Positions 1 through 7,053 of a stretch of 64,000 nucleotides of DNA are shown here, piece after piece. This DNA is from Phytohabitans rumicis (GTDB lineage Bacteria; Actinomycetota; Actinomycetes; Mycobacteriales; Micromonosporaceae), in assembly GCF_011764445.1 (NCBI RefSeq), contig NZ_BLPG01000001.1, forward strand, positions 5,022,001 through 5,086,000, given 5' to 3'. The position numbers and the translations under genes are program-made. The notes beneath the pieces are model-generated. The model was not told where the DNA came from and made no database searches. It saw nothing but the letters and a program-made list of their open reading frames with translations. Numbering within the stretch: the stretch's first letter is position 1; each line of letters begins with the position of its first letter.

Positions 1-157
1 GCGCGGCGGGGGCTACACGGTGCAGCCGCTGTCCGGCGGGCCGTACACGATGTCCGGGCTCGCCGACGCCAACGGCCTGCTGGTCCTTGGCGAACGGGTC
101 ACCTCCGCCGCCGCCGGCTCCACTGTGGACGTCTTGCTGCTGGACCGGCGCCGATGA
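1..157 (+). CDS. moeA: MoeA/Glp-like protein, C-terminal end only
   Basis: Last 51 codons of a gene entering from the left edge; its frame begins at base 2. The tail contains SGLADANGLLVLGE followed by an AAGSTVDVLLLD strand, which fits the C-terminal domain of the MoeA/gephyrin family. MoeA enzymes insert molybdate into the molybdenum cofactor. In actinobacteria a MoeA paralogue, Glp, is encoded just upstream of rimJ and of the divisome membrane protein GlpR/SepX, and binds FtsZ. The same three-gene order occurs here, so this copy may be the cell-division protein rather than a cofactor enzyme (inference). Its TGA overlaps the next ATG. Confidence 0.75.
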   Translation, partial: RGGGYTVQPLSGGPYTMSGLADANGLLVLGERVTSAAAGSTVDVLLLDRRR

Positions 158-783
158 TGCTGGGGGCCGCGCCGGGGTGGCCTGTCGTCCTGGTCGACGG
201 GCCCGTGCTGCTGCGGCCGTACCGCCGTTCCGACGCCGCTGCCTGGTCCGAGGTGCGCCGCGCCAACCAGGCATGGCTGGGCCCGTGGGAGTCCTCCCCG
301 CCCGGCCCGTGGGCCGACCTCAACTCGCCGGCCGCCTACCGGTACGTCCACCGCGACCAGCGGCGCTCCGCCCGGCGCGGTGAGAGCATGCCGTTCGCGG
401 TGTGCCTGAACGGGCAACTCGTCGGCCACCTGAACCTGGGCAACATCGTGCGGCGCGCCTTCTGCTCCGCGTACGTCGGCTACTGGGTCGACTCCCGCGT
501 CGCCGGGAAGGGTGTCATCCCGACCGCGCTGGCGCTCGCCGTCGACCACGCGTTCGGCCCCGGCGGCCTGCATCGCGTCGAGGTCAACATCCGGCCGGAA
601 AACAAGCCGTCCCGCCGCGTCGTGGAAAAGCTGGGATTCCGCGAGGAGGCGTACCACCCGCGGTACATGCATATCGACGGAGCTTGGCGTGATCACATCG
701 GATACGCCCTGACCAGTGAGGAAGTCGCCACCGACGGCGGGCTGCTGGCCCGCTGGCACCGGCTTCGTGCAGCTACCGGATGA
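154..783 (+). CDS. rimJ: GNAT N-acetyltransferase, RimJ/RimL type
   Basis: A 209-residue protein of the size and layout of RimJ/RimL acetyltransferases, which acetylate protein N-termini or small amines with acetyl-CoA. The acetyl-CoA binding loop is visible as RVAGKG at residues 115-120. It is followed by the conserved HRVEVNIRPENKPSRRVVEKLGF block, where the Asn and the LGF end are family hallmarks. The start overlaps the upstream stop (ATGATG; either ATG could be used), so it is translationally coupled to the MoeA-like gene. The true substrate is unknown. Confidence 0.85.
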   Translation: MMLGAAPGWPVVLVDGPVLLRPYRRSDAAAWSEVRRANQAWLGPWESSPPGPWADLNSPAAYRYVHRDQRRSARRGESMPFAVCLNGQLVGHLNLGNIVRRAFCSAYVGYWVDSRVAGKGVIPTALALAVDHAFGPGGLHRVEVNIRPENKPSRRVVEKLGFREEAYHPRYMHIDGAWRDHIGYALTSEEVATDGGLLARWHRLRAATG

Positions 784-882
784 TCTTTACGTTTTCGGTC
801 GGCGCGCCGCACAATCTTCCTGGTCAGCCGCCCGTAACCTCAGTGAACTGGGACAGCGGTTGGGGTGATGGGAGGGACGAGG

Positions 883-1622
883 GTGCCGACATCGGTGCTC
901 CTCGCCGTCCTCGCCGCTGCTGGTCTGCTTGCACTGGCACCGGCGCTCGTCCGTCGGTACGACGCCACCGAGCGGCTGGTGGCGGAGCGGGCGCAGTCGA
1001 CGGCTCGGGTGCTGGAGCGCCGCCGCCGGCGCCGCAGCGTGCCCGGACGCCGGCCGGTCAAGCCGTCCCGCGTGGTGTCCGTCCGCCTGCGGCCCTCGCT
1101 GCCCGCGGCTTCCGTGCCGGATGCTCCTGTCTCCGGCGCTCCCCGATCCTTCCCCCGGGCGCGCCGGCGTCCCCCACGCGCCGGCACACCCCCGCGGTGT
1201 ACCGGCGGCGCCGGGTGCTGGCCGCGCTGGTCCTGCTGAACACGGTCGAGCTGGTCGGCGTGGTGGTGGTCGGCCCCGGCTTCTGGATCAGCGTCTCGGT
1301 CACCGGCACCCTGCTGGTGGTGTACGTCTTCCACCTGCGCAACCGGGCCCTGCAGGAGCGCCGGCGCCGCCGTCTGGAGGCCCGCGAGGCCGCCTGGTTG
1401 GCCGCCCGCCAGGCGGAGGTACGCCGTGAGCAGGCCCGCCGGGCCGCGCAGCGCCGGGAGCAGCAGCGCCGGCTGGCGGCACAGCGCGAAGCCGTACGCC
1501 GGGCCGCGATGGGGGTCGACAGCTCCCTGCCGGCCGCCTCGGTGTCGTACCGCCGGGCGGGCGGCCTCCGCGGCCGCGCCTACGAGGCCGGCCGCCCCGG
1601 CACCGCCGCCCACACCGCCTAA
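883..1622 (+). pseudogene. sepX: SepX/GlpR-like divisome membrane protein, frameshifted
   Basis: The GTG start has a good ribosome site (GGAGGG, 7 bases upstream). The first frame gives an N-terminal membrane helix (about residues 4-22), then a basic stretch with PGRRPVKPSR. The family sequence then continues in another frame from about base 1175: TPAVYRRRRVLAALVLLN, two adjacent membrane helices, and a long Arg/Gln/Ala-rich coiled coil (RQAEVRREQARRAAQRRE). One extra C in the CCCCC run at 1171-1175 joins the halves. The layout and its place after a MoeA-like gene and rimJ match SepX of Streptomyces and GlpR of Corynebacterium, membrane partners of the division apparatus. The frameshift is probably a sequencing deletion. 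Confidence 0.7.
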
Positions 1623-1654
1623 CCACCCCACCCCGCGCGGCCCTCTCGCGCTCT

Positions 1655-1762
1655 CGCGTCGATCAAGGGCTTTCCCGTCGATCAAGGGCAAATGGTCGTG
1701 CTTTGATCTCCGATCCACGACCGTATGCCCTTGATCGGCAGGAAAGGCCTTGATCGACGCGT
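1655..1762. repeat. Palindromic repeat family A, copy 1
   Basis: The core arms CGTCGATCAAGGGCAAA and TTTGCCC/ATGCCCTTGATCG flank a 15-base loop (ctttgatctccgatc). Outside the core lies a second pair of arms, CGCGTCGATCAAGGG and CCTTGATCGACGCG, giving a nested palindrome. It is intergenic here, between sepX and tRNA-Ala. Four further copies lie near 17.4, 35.3, 44.4 and 54.2 kb. Confidence 0.85.
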
Positions 1763-1798
1763 CTGGCCCGTGGGGCGGGCGGCGGCGGGCAAGATCGC

Positions 1799-1859
1799 GG
1801 TGATCAGGGATTGGCTCCCTCGGCGCACCGCAACACGCCAGAGTTACTCCCTGATCACC
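1799..1859. repeat. Palindromic repeat family B, copy 1
   Basis: The arms GGTGATCAGGGA and TCCCTGATCACC are perfect inverted repeats around about 37 bases. The element is preceded by AAGATCGC and followed directly by a G-rich run of GGGGC units (1858-1890). The same arrangement recurs at 16.4 kb, and a third copy sits inside the ABC-F gene at 27.0 kb. Confidence 0.8.
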
Positions 1860-1983
1860 GGGGCGGGGCGGGGCGGGCGGGGCGGGGCCGTGGAATGTGG
1901 GGCGGCGCGCCGGGATCTGATTCGCGAACGGGGTATGCCACCTGTTAGCCTTGGCGCCGGCTCGCTGGGCACGTCCCAGCGGC

Positions 1984-2057
1984 GGGGCTGTGGCGCAGAC
2001 CGGTAGCGCACCTCGTTCGCATCGAGGGGGTCAGGGGTTCAAATCCCCTCAGCTCCA
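1984..2057 (+). tRNA. tRNA-Ala (anticodon CGC)
   Basis: The acceptor arms GGGGCTG and CAGCTCC pair (one G-U). The anticodon stem CCTCG/CGAGG holds the loop TTCGCAT with anticodon CGC at 2018-2020. The T arm reads GGGGTTCAAATCCCC. Length is 74 bases; the 3' CCA is not encoded (ACCC follows). Confidence 0.95.
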
Positions 2058-2069
2058 CCCGTACAGGGA

Positions 2070-2104
2070 TTGACCTGGGCCCGAGTCGGACCCAGGTCAA
2101 TTTT
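2070..2104. terminator. Intrinsic terminator after tRNA-Ala
   Basis: A perfect 10-bp stem (TTGACCTGGG / CCCAGGTCAA) is followed at once by TTTT. The stem is preceded by an A on the other strand only, so it mainly ends the tRNA transcript but may also serve the convergent small gene. Confidence 0.85.
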
Positions 2105-2108
2105 GAGC

Positions 2109-2402
2109 TCAGGCCGATACGAACGTGTGTGCCGCGTACAGCTCTGGCTCCTCCTTGATGCCGACTTCCTCAAGGACTGGCCGGAGTTGGTCGCCGAATC
2201 GGCGGCAAGCATCCTCGGATTCCCACACGTCGACCACCCGGAAGCCATGTGCACCCTGGCCAGCGGCGTGTACCAGCAGGCCCTCAACGGGCCAGTCGGC
2301 AGGCGTCTCCATGCGGCTCCTGCCGCCATTGAGCCTGCGGACAGCCTCCTCGTATCGCTCCTGCGTGAGAGTTGGCCCCTCATGAACAAGTACGACCGGC
2401 AT
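2109..2402 (-). CDS. Small dimeric alpha/beta-barrel (ABM-like) protein
   Basis: A 97-residue protein whose pattern (MPVVLVHEGPTLTQERYEE ... GLLVHAAGQG ... FRVVDVWESEDACRRF) resembles antibiotic-biosynthesis-monooxygenase-like ferredoxin folds. In many such proteins a beta strand ending VWES is followed by a helix. No catalytic residue can be assigned and many such proteins have no known reaction. The ATG start is preceded by GGGG. It stands alone between a terminator and the lysozyme gene. Confidence 0.6.
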   Translation of the reverse strand: MPVVLVHEGPTLTQERYEEAVRRLNGGRSRMETPADWPVEGLLVHAAGQGAHGFRVVDVWESEDACRRFGDQLRPVLEEVGIKEEPELYAAHTFVSA

Positions 2403-2476
2403 CGCGATCCCCCGTTTCGATCTTGGTTACTGCCGTCAGGATAGTCCCGTTCTGGACTGAATAGTGACGACTTGCG

Positions 2477-3260
2477 TCAGGTGACCAGGCGGTAGAACTT
2501 CTCCCAGGGGCCGATCGCGGTCCGGTTGGCGATCAGGGGTGCGGCGCCACCACTCTCGGCGGTGACGTACCGGTTGTTGATGGTGGCGCGGAGGCTGATG
2601 GTGCCGTCGGTGTTGGTGATGATCTGGAATCTCTCCCAGGTGCCGATGGCGGTGCGGTTCGCGATCAAGGGCGAGGCGCCCCGGTCCTCCGCGGTGACGT
2701 ACAGGCCGTTCACCCGGGACCGGAACGCGACCAGCCCGCCGCCGGCGTTGACCTGGTCGTACTGCTCCCACGAGGTGACCACGGCGCGGTTGGCGATCAA
2801 GGGGTCGGCGCCCGCGTTGGCCGCGCTCACGTAGCGGAGGTTGGCGCCGGCCAGCAGGCTGACCAGGGGCGGCGGCGTGACGAAGCGGAACTTCTCCCAG
2901 CGGCCGATGGCGGTGCGGTTCGCGATCAGGGGCGCGGCGCCGGCGTTCTCGGCGGTGACGTACCGGTTGTTGATGGTGGCGCGGAGGCTGCTGGTGCCGT
3001 CGGTGTTGGTGATGATCTGGAACTTCTCCCAGGTGCCGATGGCGGTGCGGTTGGCGATCAGGGGTGATGCGCCCCGGTCCTCGGCGGTGACGTAGCGGCC
3101 GTTGATGCGGGAGCGGAAGGCCACCAGCCCGCCGCCGGCGTCGAGCTGGTCGAACTGCTCCCAGGGGCCGATGGCGGTGCGGTTGGCGATGAGCGGGCCG
3201 GCCCCGGCGCGTTCGGCGGTCACGTAGCGGTTGTTGACGGTCGCCAGCAGGCTGGTCGCC
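2477..3260 (-). repeat. Six in-frame tandem repeats encoding trefoil units
   Basis: Units of about 45 codons recur six times. DNA such as the stretch around gccgatggcggtgcggtt recurs almost unchanged, and units 2-3 are close copies of units 5-6, so a three-unit trefoil block seems to have been duplicated whole. The fourth unit (PLIANRAVVTSWEQY) is the most divergent. Confidence 0.85.
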
Positions 3261-4027
3261 CGCCCGGCGACCAGGCTGGCCAGGGCCGCGTAGTCGCCCC
3301 GGAAGACGTCCAGGTCGGGCGAGGCCCAGCCGTCGGGGAGCTGGGTGCCCGCCGCGTGCTGCCACATCGTGAACGACGGCCAGCCGGCCGGCAGCGGCGG
3401 TGGGTTTTGCGAGTAGTTGGCGATGAAGAGCGGGTTGGCCGCGAAGCGGGTGCTGCTGCCGGTGCAGGGGTTCCACCAGTTGGTGTTGGTGTAGATCATG
3501 GCTTGGCGGCCGGTGCGGGCGGCGATCTCGGTGACGAAGTCCCGTACCCACGCCACGATCTGGGCCGGGGTCATGTTGTAGCAGTCGTTCAGGCCCCAGT
3601 CGGCCCTGGGCCACTCGATGTCCAGCATCGGCGGCAGGGTGCGCCCGTCGGCGGCGTAGGGAGCGAACCTGAGCAGGGTCTCCGCCTGCTGCTTGCCGCT
3701 GCTCTGGTCGGGGCGGGCCCGGTGGTACGCCCCGGTGTACAGGCCGTTGGCCCGGGCGCGGGTGGTGTTGCCCGCGTAGAACGGGTCCGGGTTGTTGTTG
3801 GGCACGGTCCGGCCGTCCTGCTCGCTGACCCGGATGTACGCGAACTTGGCTCCGCCCTGGGCCAGCGCGGCCCAGTCAAGCGACGGGCCCTGGAAGTAGG
3901 AGACGTCCACGCCGCGGATCGCGTAGCCGGGCGGGGGCGGGAGCGCCTGGGCAGGGGCCGCGACCCCGACGAGTCCCACCGATGCCAAAGCCGTACCGAG
4001 CAGGGCCGAAAGAGCTTTGCGTACCAT
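2477..4027 (-). CDS. Secreted GH25 lysozyme with beta-trefoil (fascin-like) repeats
   Basis: A 516-residue secreted muramidase. A signal peptide covers residues 1-28 (cleavage after PAQA). The GH25 domain (about 35-255) has the first catalytic-site Asp in GVDVSYFQG (Asp41) and the PMLDIEWPR motif carrying the catalytic Asp/Glu pair; it cleaves the glycan chain of peptidoglycan. The C-terminal half (about 260-516) is six near-identical units, each with a YVTAE...GA.PLIANRTAIG.WE.F pattern, most like fascin/actin-cross-linking beta-trefoil modules that bind polysaccharide. A GGAGG site precedes the ATG. Confidence 0.9.
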   Translation of the reverse strand: MVRKALSALLGTALASVGLVGVAAPAQALPPPPGYAIRGVDVSYFQGPSLDWAALAQGGAKFAYIRVSEQDGRTVPNNNPDPFYAGNTTRARANGLYTGAYHRARPDQSSGKQQAETLLRFAPYAADGRTLPPMLDIEWPRADWGLNDCYNMTPAQIVAWVRDFVTEIAARTGRQAMIYTNTNWWNPCTGSSTRFAANPLFIANYSQNPPPLPAGWPSFTMWQHAAGTQLPDGWASPDLDVFRGDYAALASLVAGRATSLLATVNNRYVTAERAGAGPLIANRTAIGPWEQFDQLDAGGGLVAFRSRINGRYVTAEDRGASPLIANRTAIGTWEKFQIITNTDGTSSLRATINNRYVTAENAGAAPLIANRTAIGRWEKFRFVTPPPLVSLLAGANLRYVSAANAGADPLIANRAVVTSWEQYDQVNAGGGLVAFRSRVNGLYVTAEDRGASPLIANRTAIGTWERFQIITNTDGTISLRATINNRYVTAESGGAAPLIANRTAIGPWEKFYRLVT

Positions 4028-4050
4028 GGCGCGCCTCCACGTACAGAGTG

Positions 4051-4497
4051 CTACGCCAGGTTGTGATGCTCAAGCACCCGCGTCAACAGCCGTACGAGTT
4101 CGTTACGCTCCTCCGCCGAGAGCGGGGCTACCAGCTCGTCCTGGATCTTGGCGACCTGCTTGTCGAGCCGGCGGAGCTGGCGCCGCCCGGCCGGCGTCAG
4201 GGAGATGATGTTGCGGCGCCGGTCGGCGGGATCGGGTTCGCGCTGGATGTACTCCCGCTCGGCGAGCTCGTTGAGGGTGGCCACCACGTCGCTGAAGTGG
4301 ATGCCGGTGCGGCGGCCGAGCGTGGCCTGGCTCGCCGGCCCGAAGTCCTCCAGGGTCGCCAGCAGGCGGTAGTGGTAGCCGCGCGCGTCGGCCACCGCCA
4401 GTCCCTCGCTCACCAGCCGTCCGGCGTGCATGGCGGTCCGGGTGATCAGCCAGCTGGGTAGGGCGCGCAGCCGAGCTGGGGCCGCCGACTCTTCCAT
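4051..4497 (-). CDS. MarR-family transcriptional regulator
   Basis: A 148-residue winged-helix regulator. The recognition region reads SQATLGRRTGIHFSDVVATL and the wing has the family signature DPADRRRNIISLTPAGRR. It is divergent from the hemerythrin/SDR pair and shares with them a short region holding a 38-bp palindrome, so it probably represses both directions in response to a small ligand or oxidant (inference). Confidence 0.9.
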   Translation of the reverse strand: MEESAAPARLRALPSWLITRTAMHAGRLVSEGLAVADARGYHYRLLATLEDFGPASQATLGRRTGIHFSDVVATLNELAEREYIQREPDPADRRRNIISLTPAGRRQLRRLDKQVAKIQDELVAPLSAEERNELVRLLTRVLEHHNLA

Positions 4498-4519
4498 GTG
4501 AGCAGCCTAACTTGTGCAA

Positions 4520-4557
4520 AATCGTTGGTCGCCCTAACGTTAGTGGCACCAACGATT
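4520..4557. promoter_or_regulatory. 38-bp palindromic operator between marR and hemerythrin genes
   Basis: The outer arms AATCGTTGGT (4520-4529) and ACCAACGATT (4548-4557) are perfect inverted repeats. The inner palindrome CTAACGTTAG (4534-4543) shares exactly the same centre. It lies 22 bases from the marR start and 16 from the hemerythrin start, as expected for an autoregulated MarR site. Confidence 0.8.
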
Positions 4558-4573
4558 GAACCCAGGGGGAGCC

Positions 4574-5212
4574 ATGTCGAAGCTCGACACCACGATGATG
4601 TACGCGATACACGACGCCCTCCGGCGCGAGCTGCAGCGGATCGCCCGGATCACCGCCCGCCCGAACGACGATCCCCGGCGGATCCTGCGCACCGCCGCCG
4701 GCTGGGAGATGTTCAAGACGTACCTGCGGGTGCACCACACGTCCGAGGACGACGCACTGTGGCCGGAGATGCACCAGGCCCTGGCCGACCGTCCGGCCGA
4801 CCTGGCCCTGCTCGACGCGATGGAGGCCGAGCACGCGGCCATCGATCCGCTGCTCGCCGGCATCGACGCGGCGCTCGCCGACCGCGAGTCCGGGCCGGAG
4901 CGGCTCGGTGACCTGGTCGACGCCCTGCACACCGGGCTCTCCGGGCATCTGCGGCACGAGGAGGACGAAGGGCTGAAGCTGATCGACGCGACGCTCACCG
5001 AGCAGCAGTGGCAGCGCTTCGGTCAACTACACGGGACCCGGGTCGGCGCCGACGCTTCCCGGTACCTGCCGTGGGTGCTGGACGGCATGAACGCCGAGCG
5101 GATCGCGATCATCGTCGGCCGGATGCCGGAGCCCATCCGGACGGCGTACGAGAATGAGTGGCGGAAGGCGTACGCCGAATTGGATCTCTGGAAGGCGAGG
5201 AGCCACACATGA
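4574..5212 (+). CDS. Hemerythrin-domain protein
   Basis: A 212-residue protein with an HHE-type four-helix domain. Candidate metal ligands are His in IHDALRRE, the HHTSEDDALWPEMH stretch, EAEHAAID, and HLRHEEDEG. Such domains hold a di-iron centre that binds O2, NO or peroxide. The C-terminal part resembles actinobacterial proteins fused to a conserved helical tail. The ATG after AGGGGGAGCC was chosen over an earlier in-frame ATG inside the operator. Its stop overlaps the SDR start (ATGA), so the two are one operon. Confidence 0.85.
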   Translation: MSKLDTTMMYAIHDALRRELQRIARITARPNDDPRRILRTAAGWEMFKTYLRVHHTSEDDALWPEMHQALADRPADLALLDAMEAEHAAIDPLLAGIDAALADRESGPERLGDLVDALHTGLSGHLRHEEDEGLKLIDATLTEQQWQRFGQLHGTRVGADASRYLPWVLDGMNAERIAIIVGRMPEPIRTAYENEWRKAYAELDLWKARSHT

Positions 5213-6060
5213 CTCGGGTAGTGGTCACCGGTGGAAGCGGCAAGCTCGGCCGCGCCGTCGTCGCCGATCTGGTCGAGCACGGGTACGACGTGCACAACCT
5301 GGACACGGTCCCGTCGCCGCAACCGCGGTCGCCGTTCACCAGGATCGACCTGACCGACTTCGGGCAGACGGTGGAGGCGCTGACCGCGATCGACGACCGC
5401 TATCGCGGTGTGGACGCGGTCGTGCACCTCGCGGCGATCCCGGCGCCCGGGCTGACCGCCAACTCGGCCACGTTCGCCAACAACGCGACCGCGACGTACA
5501 ACGTCTTCTCGGCCGCCCGGGTCGCCGGCATCACGAACGTCGTGTGGGCTTCCAGCGAGACGCTGCTCGGGCTGCCGTTCACCGTCACGCCGCCGCCGTA
5601 CCTGCCGGTGGACGAGGAGTATCCGGCCCGGCCCGAGTCGACGTACGCGCTGGTGAAGCACCTGGAAGAGCAGATGGCGGCGCAGTTCTGCCGGTGGGAG
5701 CCGGGGCTGAAGATGATCGGGCTGCGCTTCTCCAACGTGATGGAGCCCGCCGACTACGAGCGCTTCGGTTCGTTCGACGCGGACCCGATGCTGCGCGCCT
5801 GGAACGCGTGGGGCTACATCGACGCCCGCGACGGCGCGCAGGCCGTACGCCTGGCGCTCGAATACGACGCCACCGGCGTGGACGTCTTCGTCATCGCGAA
5901 CGCGGACACCGTCATGACCAAGCCGTCGGCCGAACTGGTCGCGGAGGTATTTCCCAAGGTGCCGCTGACCCGGCCGGTGACCGGCAACGAGACGCTGCTG
6001 TCCATCGACAAGGCCCGCCGGGTGCTCGGCTACGAGCCCCGCCACTCCTGGCGCGGGTAG
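5209..6060 (+). CDS. NAD(P)-dependent epimerase/dehydratase (extended SDR)
   Basis: A 283-residue Rossmann protein. The nucleotide loop is VTGGSGKLG at the N-terminus and the active-site YxxxK appears as YALVK, preceded by the expected Ser region (WASSETLLG). This places it with extended SDRs that act on nucleotide sugars or related alcohols; the substrate cannot be read from sequence. It is coupled to the hemerythrin gene under the presumed MarR site. Confidence 0.85.
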   Translation: MTRVVVTGGSGKLGRAVVADLVEHGYDVHNLDTVPSPQPRSPFTRIDLTDFGQTVEALTAIDDRYRGVDAVVHLAAIPAPGLTANSATFANNATATYNVFSAARVAGITNVVWASSETLLGLPFTVTPPPYLPVDEEYPARPESTYALVKHLEEQMAAQFCRWEPGLKMIGLRFSNVMEPADYERFGSFDADPMLRAWNAWGYIDARDGAQAVRLALEYDATGVDVFVIANADTVMTKPSAELVAEVFPKVPLTRPVTGNETLLSIDKARRVLGYEPRHSWRG

Positions 6061-6069
6061 CGGCGTACC

Positions 6070-7053
6070 TCAGCCCGGCCGCAGGCGCGTCGGGCGCCGG
6101 GCGGCCACATCCTCGACCCAGCCCAGCACCGCCACCGGCGCGGTCACCAGCGCCACGGCCACCAACAGGTAGCCCACGGTGCCCAGCCGCCACGCGCCGA
6201 ACACGTCGCCGACCACGAAACAGGCGGCGATGGCCGGGTTGTGCCACAGGTAGATGGTGACCGCGCGGGCGTTCACGATGGACACTAGCCGGTCCAGCGG
6301 CCGCAGCCGGGCCAGCCAGTCCATCCGCGGGGACAGTCGCAAGGCGATGAGCACGAAGCCGAGCGAGTACAGGGCCTGGGCGATCGGGATCGTGCTCAGG
6401 TCGTACCCGTCGTCGCCGGGGTGGGTCAGCGCCCAGCCGCCGCCGGACACCAGGCACGCGGCGGCGATGGCGAACAGAAGCGGCGCCGCCATGCGGCGCA
6501 ACGCGCCGTCGCGGTGCGCGAATCCCACGATCCAGCAGGCGCCGAAGGTCGCGAGGTCGGTCAGCACGCTCGAGTCGCCGACGACGAAGACCAACGCCAG
6601 CGGCAGCAGCGCCGTCCGCAGCGGCCAGCGCCGGTACGTCCACAGGAGAACCGGCGAGAGCAACACCAGCCACAGGTACGTCACCAGGTACCACAGCACC
6701 TCGGTCGCCGGTGCGGCCCACGCACTGCCGGGCGGCTCGGCGACCGGCACTATCCACAGTAGAAGCCGTGACCAGGTGGGCGGGTCCGGCCAGCCGAACC
6801 AGAACATGGCCGGCACCATGATCGCGCCGAACGCCCACACCGCGGGCAGCAGCCGGCGCAGCCGCTGCACCAGGACGCGGTCCGGTGCCCCGCCGGACCG
6901 GTCCAGCGAAAGCGCCATCAGCGACCCGCCCAGCGCGAACATCACGCCCATCGCGGGGAACACAAAGCCCAGCCACGCGGCCGGGAACATGTGGTACAGC
7001 ATCACCCGCCCGATCGCGGCCGCGCGCAGGGCGTCGAAGTATCTGTCACGCAT
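6070..7053 (-). CDS. Multi-pass membrane acyltransferase (acyltransferase 3 type)
   Basis: A 327-residue integral membrane protein with about ten hydrophobic helices, starting MRDRYFDALRAAAIGRVMLYH. The early Arg and the VMLYHMFP His fit the acyltransferase-3/OafA fold, which moves acyl groups across the membrane onto sugars. The start overlaps the end of the deacetylase-glycosyltransferase gene, so it is the last gene of that operon and may decorate the same polymer (inference). Confidence 0.8.
   Translation of the reverse strand: MRDRYFDALRAAAIGRVMLYHMFPAAWLGFVFPAMGVMFALGGSLMALSLDRSGGAPDRVLVQRLRRLLPAVWAFGAIMVPAMFWFGWPDPPTWSRLLLWIVPVAEPPGSAWAAPATEVLWYLVTYLWLVLLSPVLLWTYRRWPLRTALLPLALVFVVGDSSVLTDLATFGACWIVGFAHRDGALRRMAAPLLFAIAAACLVSGGGWALTHPGDDGYDLSTIPIAQALYSLGFVLIALRLSPRMDWLARLRPLDRLVSIVNARAVTIYLWHNPAIAACFVVGDVFGAWRLGTVGYLLVAVALVTAPVAVLGWVEDVAARRPTRLRPG

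Noticed and set aside
2477-3260. Near-identical repeats in the lysozyme region as a DNA repeat array
   Set aside because: They are in frame, about 45 codons long, and encode a regular protein motif; explained as trefoil units.
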